Assembly (NCBI GenBank): GCA_035492775.1
Contig: DATJIW010000073.1
Coordinates: 1 to 64,000, forward strand
DNA length: 64,000 nucleotides
Direction of reading: 5' to 3'
Origin: DATJFQ01 sp035492775
Lineage (GTDB): Bacteria; Acidobacteriota; Vicinamibacteria; Vicinamibacterales; 2-12-FULL-66-21
This document shows, piece after piece, positions 34,158 to 42,231 of this stretch. The position numbers and the translations under genes were made by a program. The number at the start of each line of letters is the position of its first letter. Position 1 is the first letter of the stretch. The notes below the pieces were generated by a model. That model searched no databases. It was not told the DNA's origin and saw only the letters and a list, made by a program, of their open reading frames with translations.

Positions 34158-35615
34158 ATGTCAGAACAGGTGGACAGCAAGGGCGGCGTCACGGAAATCA
34201 CGCCGCAGTCCGAGAACTTCTCGCAGTGGTACCTCGACGTGGTTCGCCGCGCGGAGCTCGCGGACTATACCGAGGTGAAGGGCTGTATGGCCATCCGTCC
34301 CTATGGCTATGCCATCTGGGAACTGATCCAGCAGGCCTTCGACCGCCGCTTCAAGGACACCGGGCACGTCAATGCCTACTTCCCGCTCTTCATTCCTTCC
34401 GGACTGCTGATGAAGGAAAAGGAGCACGTGGAGGGGTTCGCGCCGCAGGTCGCCTGGGTCACCAGAGGCGGCGACGAAGAGCTCGCCGAACCGCTGATCG
34501 TCCGTCCCACGTCGGAAGTCATCATCGGCACGCTCTACGCCAAATGGATCAAGTCGTGGCGCGATCTACCCGTCCTGATCAACCAGTGGGCGAACGTCGT
34601 CCGGTGGGAGAAAGTGACGCGCCCCTTCCTGCGGACGACGGAGTTTCTGTGGCAGGAAGGACACACGGCGCACGAAACCGAAGATGAGGCGCAGGCCGAG
34701 ACGATGAAGATCCTGGCGCTCTACAAGGAGTGCGCCGAAACCGAACTGGCCATGCCGGTCATCGACGGCCAGAAGAGCGAGAGCGAGAAATTCGCCGGCG
34801 CCTCGCGTACCTACTCGATCGAGGCCCTCATGGGCGACGGCCGCGCGCTCCAGGCGGGGACATCACACAATCTGGGCCAGAACTTCGCCAAGGCATTCGG
34901 GATCCAGTTTCAGGGCCGCGACAAGACGCTGCAACACGTCTGGACGACGTCGTGGGGCGTCTCGACGCGGCTCATCGGCGGCATCATCATGACGCACGGC
35001 GACGACAACGGGCTCGTGCTCCCGCCGCGCGTCGCTCCCTATCAGGTCGTCATCGTCCCGATCTCGCGTGGCAACTGGCAGGAAACGGTGCTGCCGAAGG
35101 CGCGCGAGATCGCGGACCTGCTGAAGGCGCGCGGTGTCCGCGTGTTCCTCGACGAGCGCGACACCTACACGCCCGGATGGAAGTTCGCCGAATGGGAACT
35201 CCGCGGCGTGCCGCTGCGCCTGGAGATCGGACCGAAGGACATCGAGAAAGCGTCCGTGATGGTGGCGCGGCGTGACACTCGCGAGAAGCAGTCGATGCCG
35301 ATGGACGGGCTCGCCGAGGCGATCGTCGCCCGGCTGGACGACATCCAGGCGGCGCTGCTCCGGCGCGCGACGCAATTCCGCGAGGAGCACACCACGCGGG
35401 TCTCGACGTACGACGAATTCAAGAGCGTGATGGAAGGACGTCCCGGGTTCGTGATCGCCGGATGGTGCGGCAGCGCCGAGTGCGAAGCACGGATCAAGGC
35501 GGACACGCAGGCGACGCTCCGCAACATTCCATTCACGGGCGAGCGGACCCGCGCAGCCTGCGTGTTCTGCGGGCAACCCGCGACAGCCGAAGCCTGGTTC
35601 GCGAAAGCTTACTGA
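34158..35615 (+). CDS. proS: Prolyl-tRNA synthetase, archaeal/eukaryotic (type 3) form
   Basis: Charges tRNA-Pro with proline. It has 485 residues, short like the type 3 ProRS of Thermus, Borrelia and archaea, without the editing insertion of the E. coli form. Class II motifs: motif 2 RTTEFLWQEGHTAH after RWEKVTRPF, and motif 3 region IIMTHGDDNGLVLPPRVAPY. An anticodon-binding domain follows (about 290-390), then a C-terminal zinc-type region with cysteines (WCGSAECEA and CVFCGQP) and the conserved final Tyr (AKAY). It is followed after 4 bases by the polysaccharide locus. Confidence 0.96.
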   Translation: MSEQVDSKGGVTEITPQSENFSQWYLDVVRRAELADYTEVKGCMAIRPYGYAIWELIQQAFDRRFKDTGHVNAYFPLFIPSGLLMKEKEHVEGFAPQVAWVTRGGDEELAEPLIVRPTSEVIIGTLYAKWIKSWRDLPVLINQWANVVRWEKVTRPFLRTTEFLWQEGHTAHETEDEAQAETMKILALYKECAETELAMPVIDGQKSESEKFAGASRTYSIEALMGDGRALQAGTSHNLGQNFAKAFGIQFQGRDKTLQHVWTTSWGVSTRLIGGIIMTHGDDNGLVLPPRVAPYQVVIVPISRGNWQETVLPKAREIADLLKARGVRVFLDERDTYTPGWKFAEWELRGVPLRLEIGPKDIEKASVMVARRDTREKQSMPMDGLAEAIVARLDDIQAALLRRATQFREEHTTRVSTYDEFKSVMEGRPGFVIAGWCGSAECEARIKADTQATLRNIPFTGERTRAACVFCGQPATAEAWFAKAY

Positions 35616-35619
35616 GCCC

Positions 35620-37338
35620 ATGGGTGGTCCGGACGCGGTCGCGGGTCGGCCGCGTGAGACCGGCGGTCGGAACTCGCGGCGCCGGCTGCGTATCGTTCTC
35701 GGGTTTTCTGCTGCGGCACTCGCCGCGATCGTGTACGCGAATGGACTCGCGGGTCCCTTCGTGTACGACGATCACATCACCGTTCTCCACAATCCCTCAC
35801 TGACGGATCTGTCGAACACGCGGTTCATCGCGGTCTATAGCCTGTACCGGCCATTCGTGAACGTGTCGTACGCACTCGATCGAATGATCTGGGGCTTCGT
35901 ACCGTTCGGCTTCCACCTGACCAACCTCGCGCTGCACATAGCGGTGGTGCTGCTGTTCCACCGGCTGTGCATCAGGTTCCTGGAGGATACGGCCGGTGAT
36001 GCCGGAGACGTCGAATGGCCGGCGTTCTTCGCGGCGGCGCTCTATGCCGTCCACCCGATGATGACGGAGGGCGTCGAATACATCTCGGGCCGATCGGAGC
36101 TGCTGTGCGCCATCGGATTTCTTTCCGCGTTGCTGTTCGCGCGGGATGCCGTCCTGACGGGCAGCCGGGCCGCAGTGCTCGCCGGCATTGGCGCTGGCAT
36201 CTTCGCGTATGGTTCGAAGGAAACGGCTGCCGCGTTGCCGGTCGTGCTGCTCGCCAGCGACGCCTGGATCTTCGGCCGCGATTCCTGGAAGCGGCGGGTG
36301 TGGACGTTGTACCTGCCGCTGTTCCTGGCGACCGCCGCGGGAGCGTTGATCCGTCTGCGGACGTTGCTTCGGTTCGAACCGGAGATGCACCGCAGCATCC
36401 ATGACAATCTACTCACGCAGCCGATCGTCCTCTGGCGCTACCTGGCGCTGATGGCCATGCCGGCCGGGCAGACGATCATGCACTCGGTGCGCTTCACGAC
36501 GAGCATCGTCGACCCTTACAGCTGGTTTTCGATCTGCGCGTTTGCCTTCCTCATCGGCTACGCCATTCTTGAGCGCCGGAAATATCCGATGGCTGCGGTG
36601 GGTTTGTTGTGGTTCCTCGTCGGGGTCGTACCGTCTTCGATTCTGCCGCTGCGCGAAGGCATGGCCGAACACCGGGTTTACGTTGCCAGCGGCGGCCTGT
36701 TCCTCTCCCTTGCGGCCATTTTCGCGAAGCCGCTTGCCTCGTCACGGACGGCGCGGGCGGCGGCAGCGATCCTGCTGGCGGTGTGCGGGTGGCTGACGAT
36801 TCAACGCAATATCGTCTGGAGGGATCCGCGCCGCATCTGGGCCGAGGCGGTGCACCATTCGCCGAACACGTGGCCGCCGCACTATGGCTACGCCGACGCG
36901 CTCCGCGAAAAAGGGGAGTGCGACCGCGCGATCCCTGAGTACCAGACAGTCCTCCAGTTGAGTCCCGATCACCGGGACGCCTTGACGAACCTGGGCATCT
37001 GTTACGCACAGACGAACCAGTTCGGCGACGCCGAACGGACGTTTACCGAGCTCATCACGCGATACCCCGAATGGTCGCGCGGGTACTCGAACTTCGGGAC
37101 GATGGAGGTGGCGCGTGGGAATTACGAGCGGGGTCGCAGGTTTTATCTCGAAGCTTTCAAACGAAATCCCCAGACGGTGATCGCCCGGATGGGGCTCGCG
37201 GACCTGGACGAGCGGGTCTATCACGACTACCGGTCGGCGGCGAAGCTGTGCGACGAAGTCCGCGGCATCGATCCCACGGTTGCTGGCGCGAAGGAGTGTT
37301 CGGAGCGCAATTGGCGTAAGGTATCGGATGGAAAGTAA
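35620..37338 (+). CDS. TMTC-like GT-C membrane protein with C-terminal TPRs
   Basis: Polytopic protein of 572 residues. A cytoplasmic basic start is followed by a first helix (28-46) and the outer-loop motif FVYDDHITVLHNPSL, whose double Asp matches the DD motif of TMTC-type GT-C mannosyltransferases. About ten helices run to residue 395, then three TPRs (about 405-555: HYGYADALREKGECDRAIPE; NLGICYAQTNQFGDAERTF; YSNFGTMEVARGNYERGRRF). Animal TMTC proteins O-mannosylate cadherins; bacterial relatives are uncharacterised. As the first gene of a polysaccharide locus it may transfer a sugar to a protein or lipid carrier at the periplasmic face. Confidence 0.72.
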   Translation: MGGPDAVAGRPRETGGRNSRRRLRIVLGFSAAALAAIVYANGLAGPFVYDDHITVLHNPSLTDLSNTRFIAVYSLYRPFVNVSYALDRMIWGFVPFGFHLTNLALHIAVVLLFHRLCIRFLEDTAGDAGDVEWPAFFAAALYAVHPMMTEGVEYISGRSELLCAIGFLSALLFARDAVLTGSRAAVLAGIGAGIFAYGSKETAAALPVVLLASDAWIFGRDSWKRRVWTLYLPLFLATAAGALIRLRTLLRFEPEMHRSIHDNLLTQPIVLWRYLALMAMPAGQTIMHSVRFTTSIVDPYSWFSICAFAFLIGYAILERRKYPMAAVGLLWFLVGVVPSSILPLREGMAEHRVYVASGGLFLSLAAIFAKPLASSRTARAAAAILLAVCGWLTIQRNIVWRDPRRIWAEAVHHSPNTWPPHYGYADALREKGECDRAIPEYQTVLQLSPDHRDALTNLGICYAQTNQFGDAERTFTELITRYPEWSRGYSNFGTMEVARGNYERGRRFYLEAFKRNPQTVIARMGLADLDERVYHDYRSAAKLCDEVRGIDPTVAGAKECSERNWRKVSDGK

Positions 37339-37341
37339 TCG

Positions 37342-38778
37342 ATGCGCCGGTACCGCGTCCTGCACGCGATCCACGACTTCCTGCCCCGCCACCACGCGGG
37401 GTCGGAGATTTATGCGCATGACCTCGCGTCGGAGCAGGTGCGGCGCGGCCACGACGTCTGGGTGCTGGCGGCCGAGTACGATCCCGCCGCGACACACGGC
37501 ACGCTGCGCTGGCGCCGGCATGGCTCACTGCCCATCGTGGAACTCGTCAACAACTGGGCGTTTCACCACTTCGAAGAGACGTACGCATCGCCCCGCCTGA
37601 ACGAACAGCTTTCGCACGTGCTCGCGGCGACCCAGCCCGATGTCGTCCACATACACAATCTGCTGAACCTCTCGCTCGATCTGCCGCGCCTCGCGCGGGA
37701 GCGCGGCGCCGCGGTCGCGGCGACCCTGCACGACTACACGCTCGTCTGCATCGCGGGCGGCCAGCGGATCCATCGCGCGGAGCGGCACGTCTGCACAACG
37801 ATCGATCCGGATCGATGCGCTCGCTGCTTCGCCGAATCTCCATTCGGCTTGCAGTTCGCGGCGGGACGGCTGACCGCGTTGTCGCGGATGCCAGGCCTTC
37901 TTCGAGCGGCCGCTGCCGTCCGGCGCGCGATACCCGTCTCCGCATCAGCCGTGCGGGCGGCATTCCCCGCGAGCACGACGGTCGAAGATGTCCGCCGCCG
38001 ACTCGCCTACGCGAAGCACGTGTTCGACATGGTCGATTTGTTCGTGGCGCCTTCAGTTGCCATCCGCGACGAGTACGTGAGTCTTGGCGCCCCGCCGGAA
38101 CGTATCGAGGTGTCTGGTTACGGGCATGCCGTCACACAGTCTGTGCCTGTGACGCGCACGCGGCCGTACGGAGCGCCGCGAATCGGCTACGTCGGCTCGA
38201 TCGTCTGGCACAAGGGATTGCACGTGCTGCTCGCGGCCGCGCGGCAGCTCGACGGCGCCTTCACACTGACGGTGCACGGCAGCCTGGGTACAGATCCCTC
38301 CTACACGGCAGACATGCAGTCCGCGGCTGCAGGCTTGCCGGTACGGTTTGCCGGCGCGTTCGATCGAGAAAACATGGCGGCGATCTACGGCACAATCGAC
38401 GTGCTCGTCGTCCCCTCCATCTGGCCGGAGAACGCGCCGCTTGTCGTTCAGGAAGCCAGGCGCTACGGCATTCCGGTCGTCGCGTCGCGCATCGGCGGCC
38501 TTCCGGAATTCGTAGACGACGAGGTCGACGGCCGGCTGTTCGCGCCGGGCGCCGTTGACGAGCTGCGGCGGCTGCTACAGGTCTTCGTCGACGATCCCGC
38601 GCGGCTGACGCCTCTGTCGGACGTGCGCTCGACCGTCAAAACCATCGACAGCGACGCGACGGAGTGGGAGCGCCGGTATGCAACGCTCACGAGTTTCGAT
38701 TCTCATTCCAACGTGGAACGGCGTCTGGACGCTGCCCGCGCTGCTGGATGCGATCGATCGGCAGAGCAGGCGTCCTGA
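37342..38778 (+). CDS. Glycosyltransferase family 4 (GT-B)
   Basis: Cytoplasmic sugar transferase of 478 residues. N-terminal acceptor domain begins RYRVLHAIHDFLPRHHAGSE and contains a four-cysteine patch (CIAGG, VCTTIDPDRCARC) that may bind metal. The C-terminal donor domain has RIGYVGSIVWHKGLHVLLAA and the family's E-rich signature ENAPLVVQEARRYGIPVVAS. The last 33 codons overlap the next gene in another frame; family similarity fades after YATL, so the tail may be nonessential. Part of the polysaccharide locus, probably adding one sugar of the repeat unit. Confidence 0.9.
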   Translation: MRRYRVLHAIHDFLPRHHAGSEIYAHDLASEQVRRGHDVWVLAAEYDPAATHGTLRWRRHGSLPIVELVNNWAFHHFEETYASPRLNEQLSHVLAATQPDVVHIHNLLNLSLDLPRLARERGAAVAATLHDYTLVCIAGGQRIHRAERHVCTTIDPDRCARCFAESPFGLQFAAGRLTALSRMPGLLRAAAAVRRAIPVSASAVRAAFPASTTVEDVRRRLAYAKHVFDMVDLFVAPSVAIRDEYVSLGAPPERIEVSGYGHAVTQSVPVTRTRPYGAPRIGYVGSIVWHKGLHVLLAAARQLDGAFTLTVHGSLGTDPSYTADMQSAAAGLPVRFAGAFDRENMAAIYGTIDVLVVPSIWPENAPLVVQEARRYGIPVVASRIGGLPEFVDDEVDGRLFAPGAVDELRRLLQVFVDDPARLTPLSDVRSTVKTIDSDATEWERRYATLTSFDSHSNVERRLDAARAAGCDRSAEQAS

Positions 38779-39610
38779 CGAGATCGTCGCGATCGACTCA
38801 GGATCGAGCGATGGCACGCATGCGCTGCTGCAGGGCAGAGGTGTGCGCGTCCAATCGATTGCTCCGAACGAGTTCAATCACGGTGAGACGCGCAACGCCG
38901 GCGTCGCTGCGTCCGCCGGCGATCTCATCGTTCTGACCGTGCAGGACGCCGTTCCGACGACCGCCGGCTGGCTCGAGGCGCTGACGCGGCCTCTGGACGA
39001 CGATCCGCTCGTCGCGGGCACGTTCGCGCGGCAGGTTCCTTCGGCTGATGCGAGCGCATTGACACGCTGGAGCCTCGACCGATGGGTCGCTGCGCGCGCC
39101 GAGCCCAGAGTCGTCGGTCCGTTCGCACGAGCGGAATTGGAGTCGCTTCCCCCCTCGTCCCGCCTCGACGTGTGCGCGTTCGACAACGTCTGTTCGTGCA
39201 TCAGGCGCGAGGCATGGCTGCGCCATCCGTTCAAGCGCGTGGCCATCGCCGAGGATCTCGAATGGTCGCGCGACGTATTGGTTGACGGCTGGAAGATCGC
39301 GTATACGCCAGATGCATGCGTGCGGCACTCGCACGATCGCGGTCCGGCGTACGAATGGAGGCGGACGTATCTGGTGCATCGCAGGCTCATGGAGCTGTTC
39401 GACCTGTCCACGATCCCTTCGGTCGGACAGCTCGCGGTGTCGATTGCGCGAACCGCCGCGGCGCATGCGCGGGTGTGCGGACGGGAGCGCACGCCTTTGA
39501 ACGCGTGGACGCGGGCGGCCGCGCTGGCGCTGGTATGGCCGGCCGGTCAGTACCTTGGAGCGCGCGACGCCAGGCGCGGCGCGCCTGAACGCACGTTTGC
39601 CGGCATCTGA
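38678..39610 (+). CDS. Glycosyltransferase family 2
   Basis: GT-A enzyme of 310 residues. Starts RVSILIPTWNGVWTLPALLD, with IVAIDSGSSDGT, the LIVLTVQDAVPTT acidic motif in place of DxD, and a rhamnosyltransferase-like C-terminal half (AIAEDLEWSRDVLVDGWKIA; ACVRHSHDRG). It overlaps the preceding GT4 gene by 101 bases; the start is fixed by the conserved first strand, so the overlap is real unless a sequencing error shortened the GT4 gene. The stop overlaps the next start by one base. Confidence 0.9.
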   Translation: MQRSRVSILIPTWNGVWTLPALLDAIDRQSRRPDEIVAIDSGSSDGTHALLQGRGVRVQSIAPNEFNHGETRNAGVAASAGDLIVLTVQDAVPTTAGWLEALTRPLDDDPLVAGTFARQVPSADASALTRWSLDRWVAARAEPRVVGPFARAELESLPPSSRLDVCAFDNVCSCIRREAWLRHPFKRVAIAEDLEWSRDVLVDGWKIAYTPDACVRHSHDRGPAYEWRRTYLVHRRLMELFDLSTIPSVGQLAVSIARTAAAHARVCGRERTPLNAWTRAAALALVWPAGQYLGARDARRGAPERTFAGI

Positions 39611-41877
39611 TGCGAATTCTGCTCATCGTCCACGGGCTGCCTCCGGCGTGCGCCGGGGGCACCGAGACGTACACGCTCGGACTCGCGCGCGCCCTCGCCG
39701 CGCGCCAGGGCTTTCAGGTCGGGATCCTCGCGCGGGACGCGGATGCGAGCCTTCCCGAGCTGCATATCCGTACGGAGCGGCGGGGCGACGTTGACATCTG
39801 GTTCGTCAACAACACGTTCCAGGCCTGCGCGACGTTCGAGGAGACGTATCGAAATCCCGGGTTATGCGCAGCAGTGCGTCCCTGCGTCGACGCGTTCGCG
39901 CCCGACGTCGTACACGTGCAGCATCTGACGGCTCTCTCTACCGATCTCGTTTCCGCCCTGAACTCGCGCGGGATTCCAGTCGTGATGACCCTGAACGACT
40001 ATTGGCCAATCTGTCATCGCGGGCAGCTGCTCAACACGCGCGGAGAGCGCTGTGATGGCGGGGCTGGCCGCCCCTGCGCTGACTGCATCCCGGCCGGCGC
40101 CGTCGCGCCGCCGGCGGCCTGGAGACTCGTTCGGCAGTTCCGTCGTGGCGGATCGATCGTTCGATGGATGTCTGCTGCCGCTGTGCGGCTGAGGCCCGCC
40201 GTTTCCACCGCGCCGATGGCCCGCGCACGCGCAGCGCACATGCGCGAGATGCTGGGGCACGCCTCAGTGCTGCTCGCGCCTTCGAAGACCCTTCAGGCCC
40301 AGTATGAGGCGTTCGGCATCGACACTGGTCGCATCCTGAGATGGGAGCAGGGCATTGCGCAGCGGGCGCAACAAACCGTGACGCGCGCCGGCACTGTGCC
40401 GCTCCGCGTGCTGTTCGCGGGCAGCTTGATGTTCTCCAAACATCCGGCGCTGCTCCTGGACGCGTTGCAGTTTCTTCCGGCGAAATCCGTCCAGGTCGAT
40501 CTTCTGGGCAGCGTCGTGGCGTATCACGGAGACGAGGCATATGCGTCGTCGCTCCGCGCGCGCCTGGGTCATCCGGCGATGCGCCGATCAGGTCCCGTTC
40601 CTCATGAGCGCGTGGCCGCAGCGCTCCGCGACGTCGATGCTGTCGTCGTGCCGTCGATCTGGATCGAAAACGCGCCCTTCGTGATCAAGGAAGCGTTCGC
40701 GGCCGGCGTGCCGGTGATCGCGTCGCGGCTCGGCGGCATGATGGAGCTGGTTCGCGACGGCGTCGACGGACTTTTGTTCCAGCCAGGCGATGCGCGGTCT
40801 CTGGCCGACGTCTTCCGGCGGCTGTCGAACGAACCGGCCCTGCTGCCGGCTCTGCGGCGCGGCATCAGAGCGCCGCTGACCATCGAAGAGGATGCAGCGC
40901 GCACGGCGGCGCTCTATCTCAGTCTGGCGCCGCATACGCGTACATCACCGGCGCGGGCGGCCGCCCGACGGCGCGTCGAAGGATCGTCCACGTGGAATAT
41001 CGCGGCCGTGGTGTTGAACTACCAGACACCCGACGACACCTACATCGCGGTCCGATCGATCGACACGTCCCGTTACCCGGCTGACGCGATCGTCGTCGAC
41101 AACGGCTCCGGCGACGCTGACGCGCTTCGCCGCATGCTCCCTCGCGCCGAGATCATTGCGACGGAACGGAATCTGGGTTTTTCCGGAGGGAGCAATGTCG
41201 GGATCCGTGGGGCGCTGGAGCGCGGAGCAGACGCCGTGCTGCTGCTCAACAGCGACGCCATACTCCACCCCGACGCCCTTGGTCTGCTCGTGGATGCGTT
41301 GCGGGATCATCCCCGGGCCGGCGTTGCCGCTCCGGTCTTGTGTCCAGCGAACGAGCCAGGCCTCATATCCAGCGCCGGCATCACCTACCATTTGACGAGC
41401 GGCCGAATGCGGCACCGCGCGGTCGGACAGCGACGCAGTGCCCTCGGCACGCGACCCGTCATCGAAGTAGATGCCGCGAGCGGGTGCGCGTTGCTGGTGC
41501 GCCGCGAGGTATTCGAGCGGTGCGGGCTGCTCGACGAGCCTTATTTCTTTTCGTTCGAAGATGTGGAGTTCTGTGTGCGGGCGCGCGCGGCCGGGTTTGC
41601 GACGGTCTTGGTGTCTGCAGCGACGGTTTTTCACAGCGGCAGCGAGAGCATTGGCGTCCGGTCGCCCCGTCGCGTCTACTATGCCGTGCGGAATCATCTT
41701 CGACTGGCACAGCAGGTCGCGCCGCGTTCCGCGCTGCCGCGCCTCGCCCGATCGGCTGCGATCCTGGGCTACAACGCCGCGTACGTCATGACGTCGCCTG
41801 ACGTGTCCTTAGTCCAGGGCGCCGCTGCCTTCACGCGCGGTTCCCTCGATTACGTCAGAGGACGATTTGGGAGCTGA
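39610..41877 (+). CDS. Bifunctional glycosyltransferase, GT4-GT2 fusion
   Basis: Protein of 755 residues with two sugar-transfer domains. Residues 1-440: GT-B fold of family 4 (LLIVHGLPPACAGGTETYTL; ENAPFVIKEAFAAGVPVIAS), with a four-cysteine patch similar to that of the neighbouring GT4 (CHRGQ, RCDGGAGRPCADC). Residues 455-755: GT-A of family 2, rhamnosyltransferase-like (AAVVLNYQTPDDTYIAVRSI, IVVDNGSGDADA, LLLNSDAILHPDAL, FFSFEDVEFCVRARAAG). Fusion suggests two consecutive sugars of the repeat unit. The 3' end overlaps the convergent DUF2304 gene by about 70 bases. Confidence 0.9.
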   Translation: MRILLIVHGLPPACAGGTETYTLGLARALAARQGFQVGILARDADASLPELHIRTERRGDVDIWFVNNTFQACATFEETYRNPGLCAAVRPCVDAFAPDVVHVQHLTALSTDLVSALNSRGIPVVMTLNDYWPICHRGQLLNTRGERCDGGAGRPCADCIPAGAVAPPAAWRLVRQFRRGGSIVRWMSAAAVRLRPAVSTAPMARARAAHMREMLGHASVLLAPSKTLQAQYEAFGIDTGRILRWEQGIAQRAQQTVTRAGTVPLRVLFAGSLMFSKHPALLLDALQFLPAKSVQVDLLGSVVAYHGDEAYASSLRARLGHPAMRRSGPVPHERVAAALRDVDAVVVPSIWIENAPFVIKEAFAAGVPVIASRLGGMMELVRDGVDGLLFQPGDARSLADVFRRLSNEPALLPALRRGIRAPLTIEEDAARTAALYLSLAPHTRTSPARAAARRRVEGSSTWNIAAVVLNYQTPDDTYIAVRSIDTSRYPADAIVVDNGSGDADALRRMLPRAEIIATERNLGFSGGSNVGIRGALERGADAVLLLNSDAILHPDALGLLVDALRDHPRAGVAAPVLCPANEPGLISSAGITYHLTSGRMRHRAVGQRRSALGTRPVIEVDAASGCALLVRREVFERCGLLDEPYFFSFEDVEFCVRARAAGFATVLVSAATVFHSGSESIGVRSPRRVYYAVRNHLRLAQQVAPRSALPRLARSAAILGYNAAYVMTSPDVSLVQGAAAFTRGSLDYVRGRFGS

Positions 41878-42231
41878 CGCCGCCGTCGATCCACGTTCCC
41901 GCACTTCGGCGTCGAGCAGCGCGACTTCTTCCACGAGGCGCTCGATCTGCTTGCGTTGCCGCGAGATGACGACCGAGAAGTACAGCGCAATGCAGAACAC
42001 CGCGAGGATGACGGCGAGCAGCAGCAGTGCCGGCGGATAGAACACGCCCAGCCATCGCGCCGCGATATCGAGACTCTCCCGCCAGATCGAAATAACGAGC
42101 AAGCCCGCGGAACCGACGAGCCACGCGAACGCGTACTCCTCGCGCAGTTTCCCGCGGGACACCAGCCGTACTACGACGCTCAGCAGCGCGACTGATACGA
42201 TAACCGCCGCGATTTGAACGTGATCATTCAC
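41809..42231 (-). CDS. DUF2304 membrane protein
   Basis: Small membrane protein of 140 residues from GTG 42231. Three hydrophobic helices (about 5-25, 36-54, 66-90), the family pattern LREEYAFAWLVGSAGLLVIS and YPPALLLLAVILAVF, then a C-terminal coiled coil (RKQIERLVEEVALLDAEV). DUF2304 proteins usually accompany dolichol-phosphate-mannose-synthase-like GT2 enzymes. Here it overlaps by 8 bases a gene whose second half is exactly that type, which supports a joint role in making or flipping a lipid-linked sugar. A TTG four codons upstream is an alternative start. Confidence 0.85.
   Translation of the reverse strand: MNDHVQIAAVIVSVALLSVVVRLVSRGKLREEYAFAWLVGSAGLLVISIWRESLDIAARWLGVFYPPALLLLAVILAVFCIALYFSVVISRQRKQIERLVEEVALLDAEVRERGSTAASAPKSSSDVIEGTAREGSGALD

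Noticed and set aside
36370..36385. GGTTCGAACC as a tRNA T-arm
   Set aside because: It lies within the TMTC-like coding sequence and no acceptor or anticodon arms surround it.
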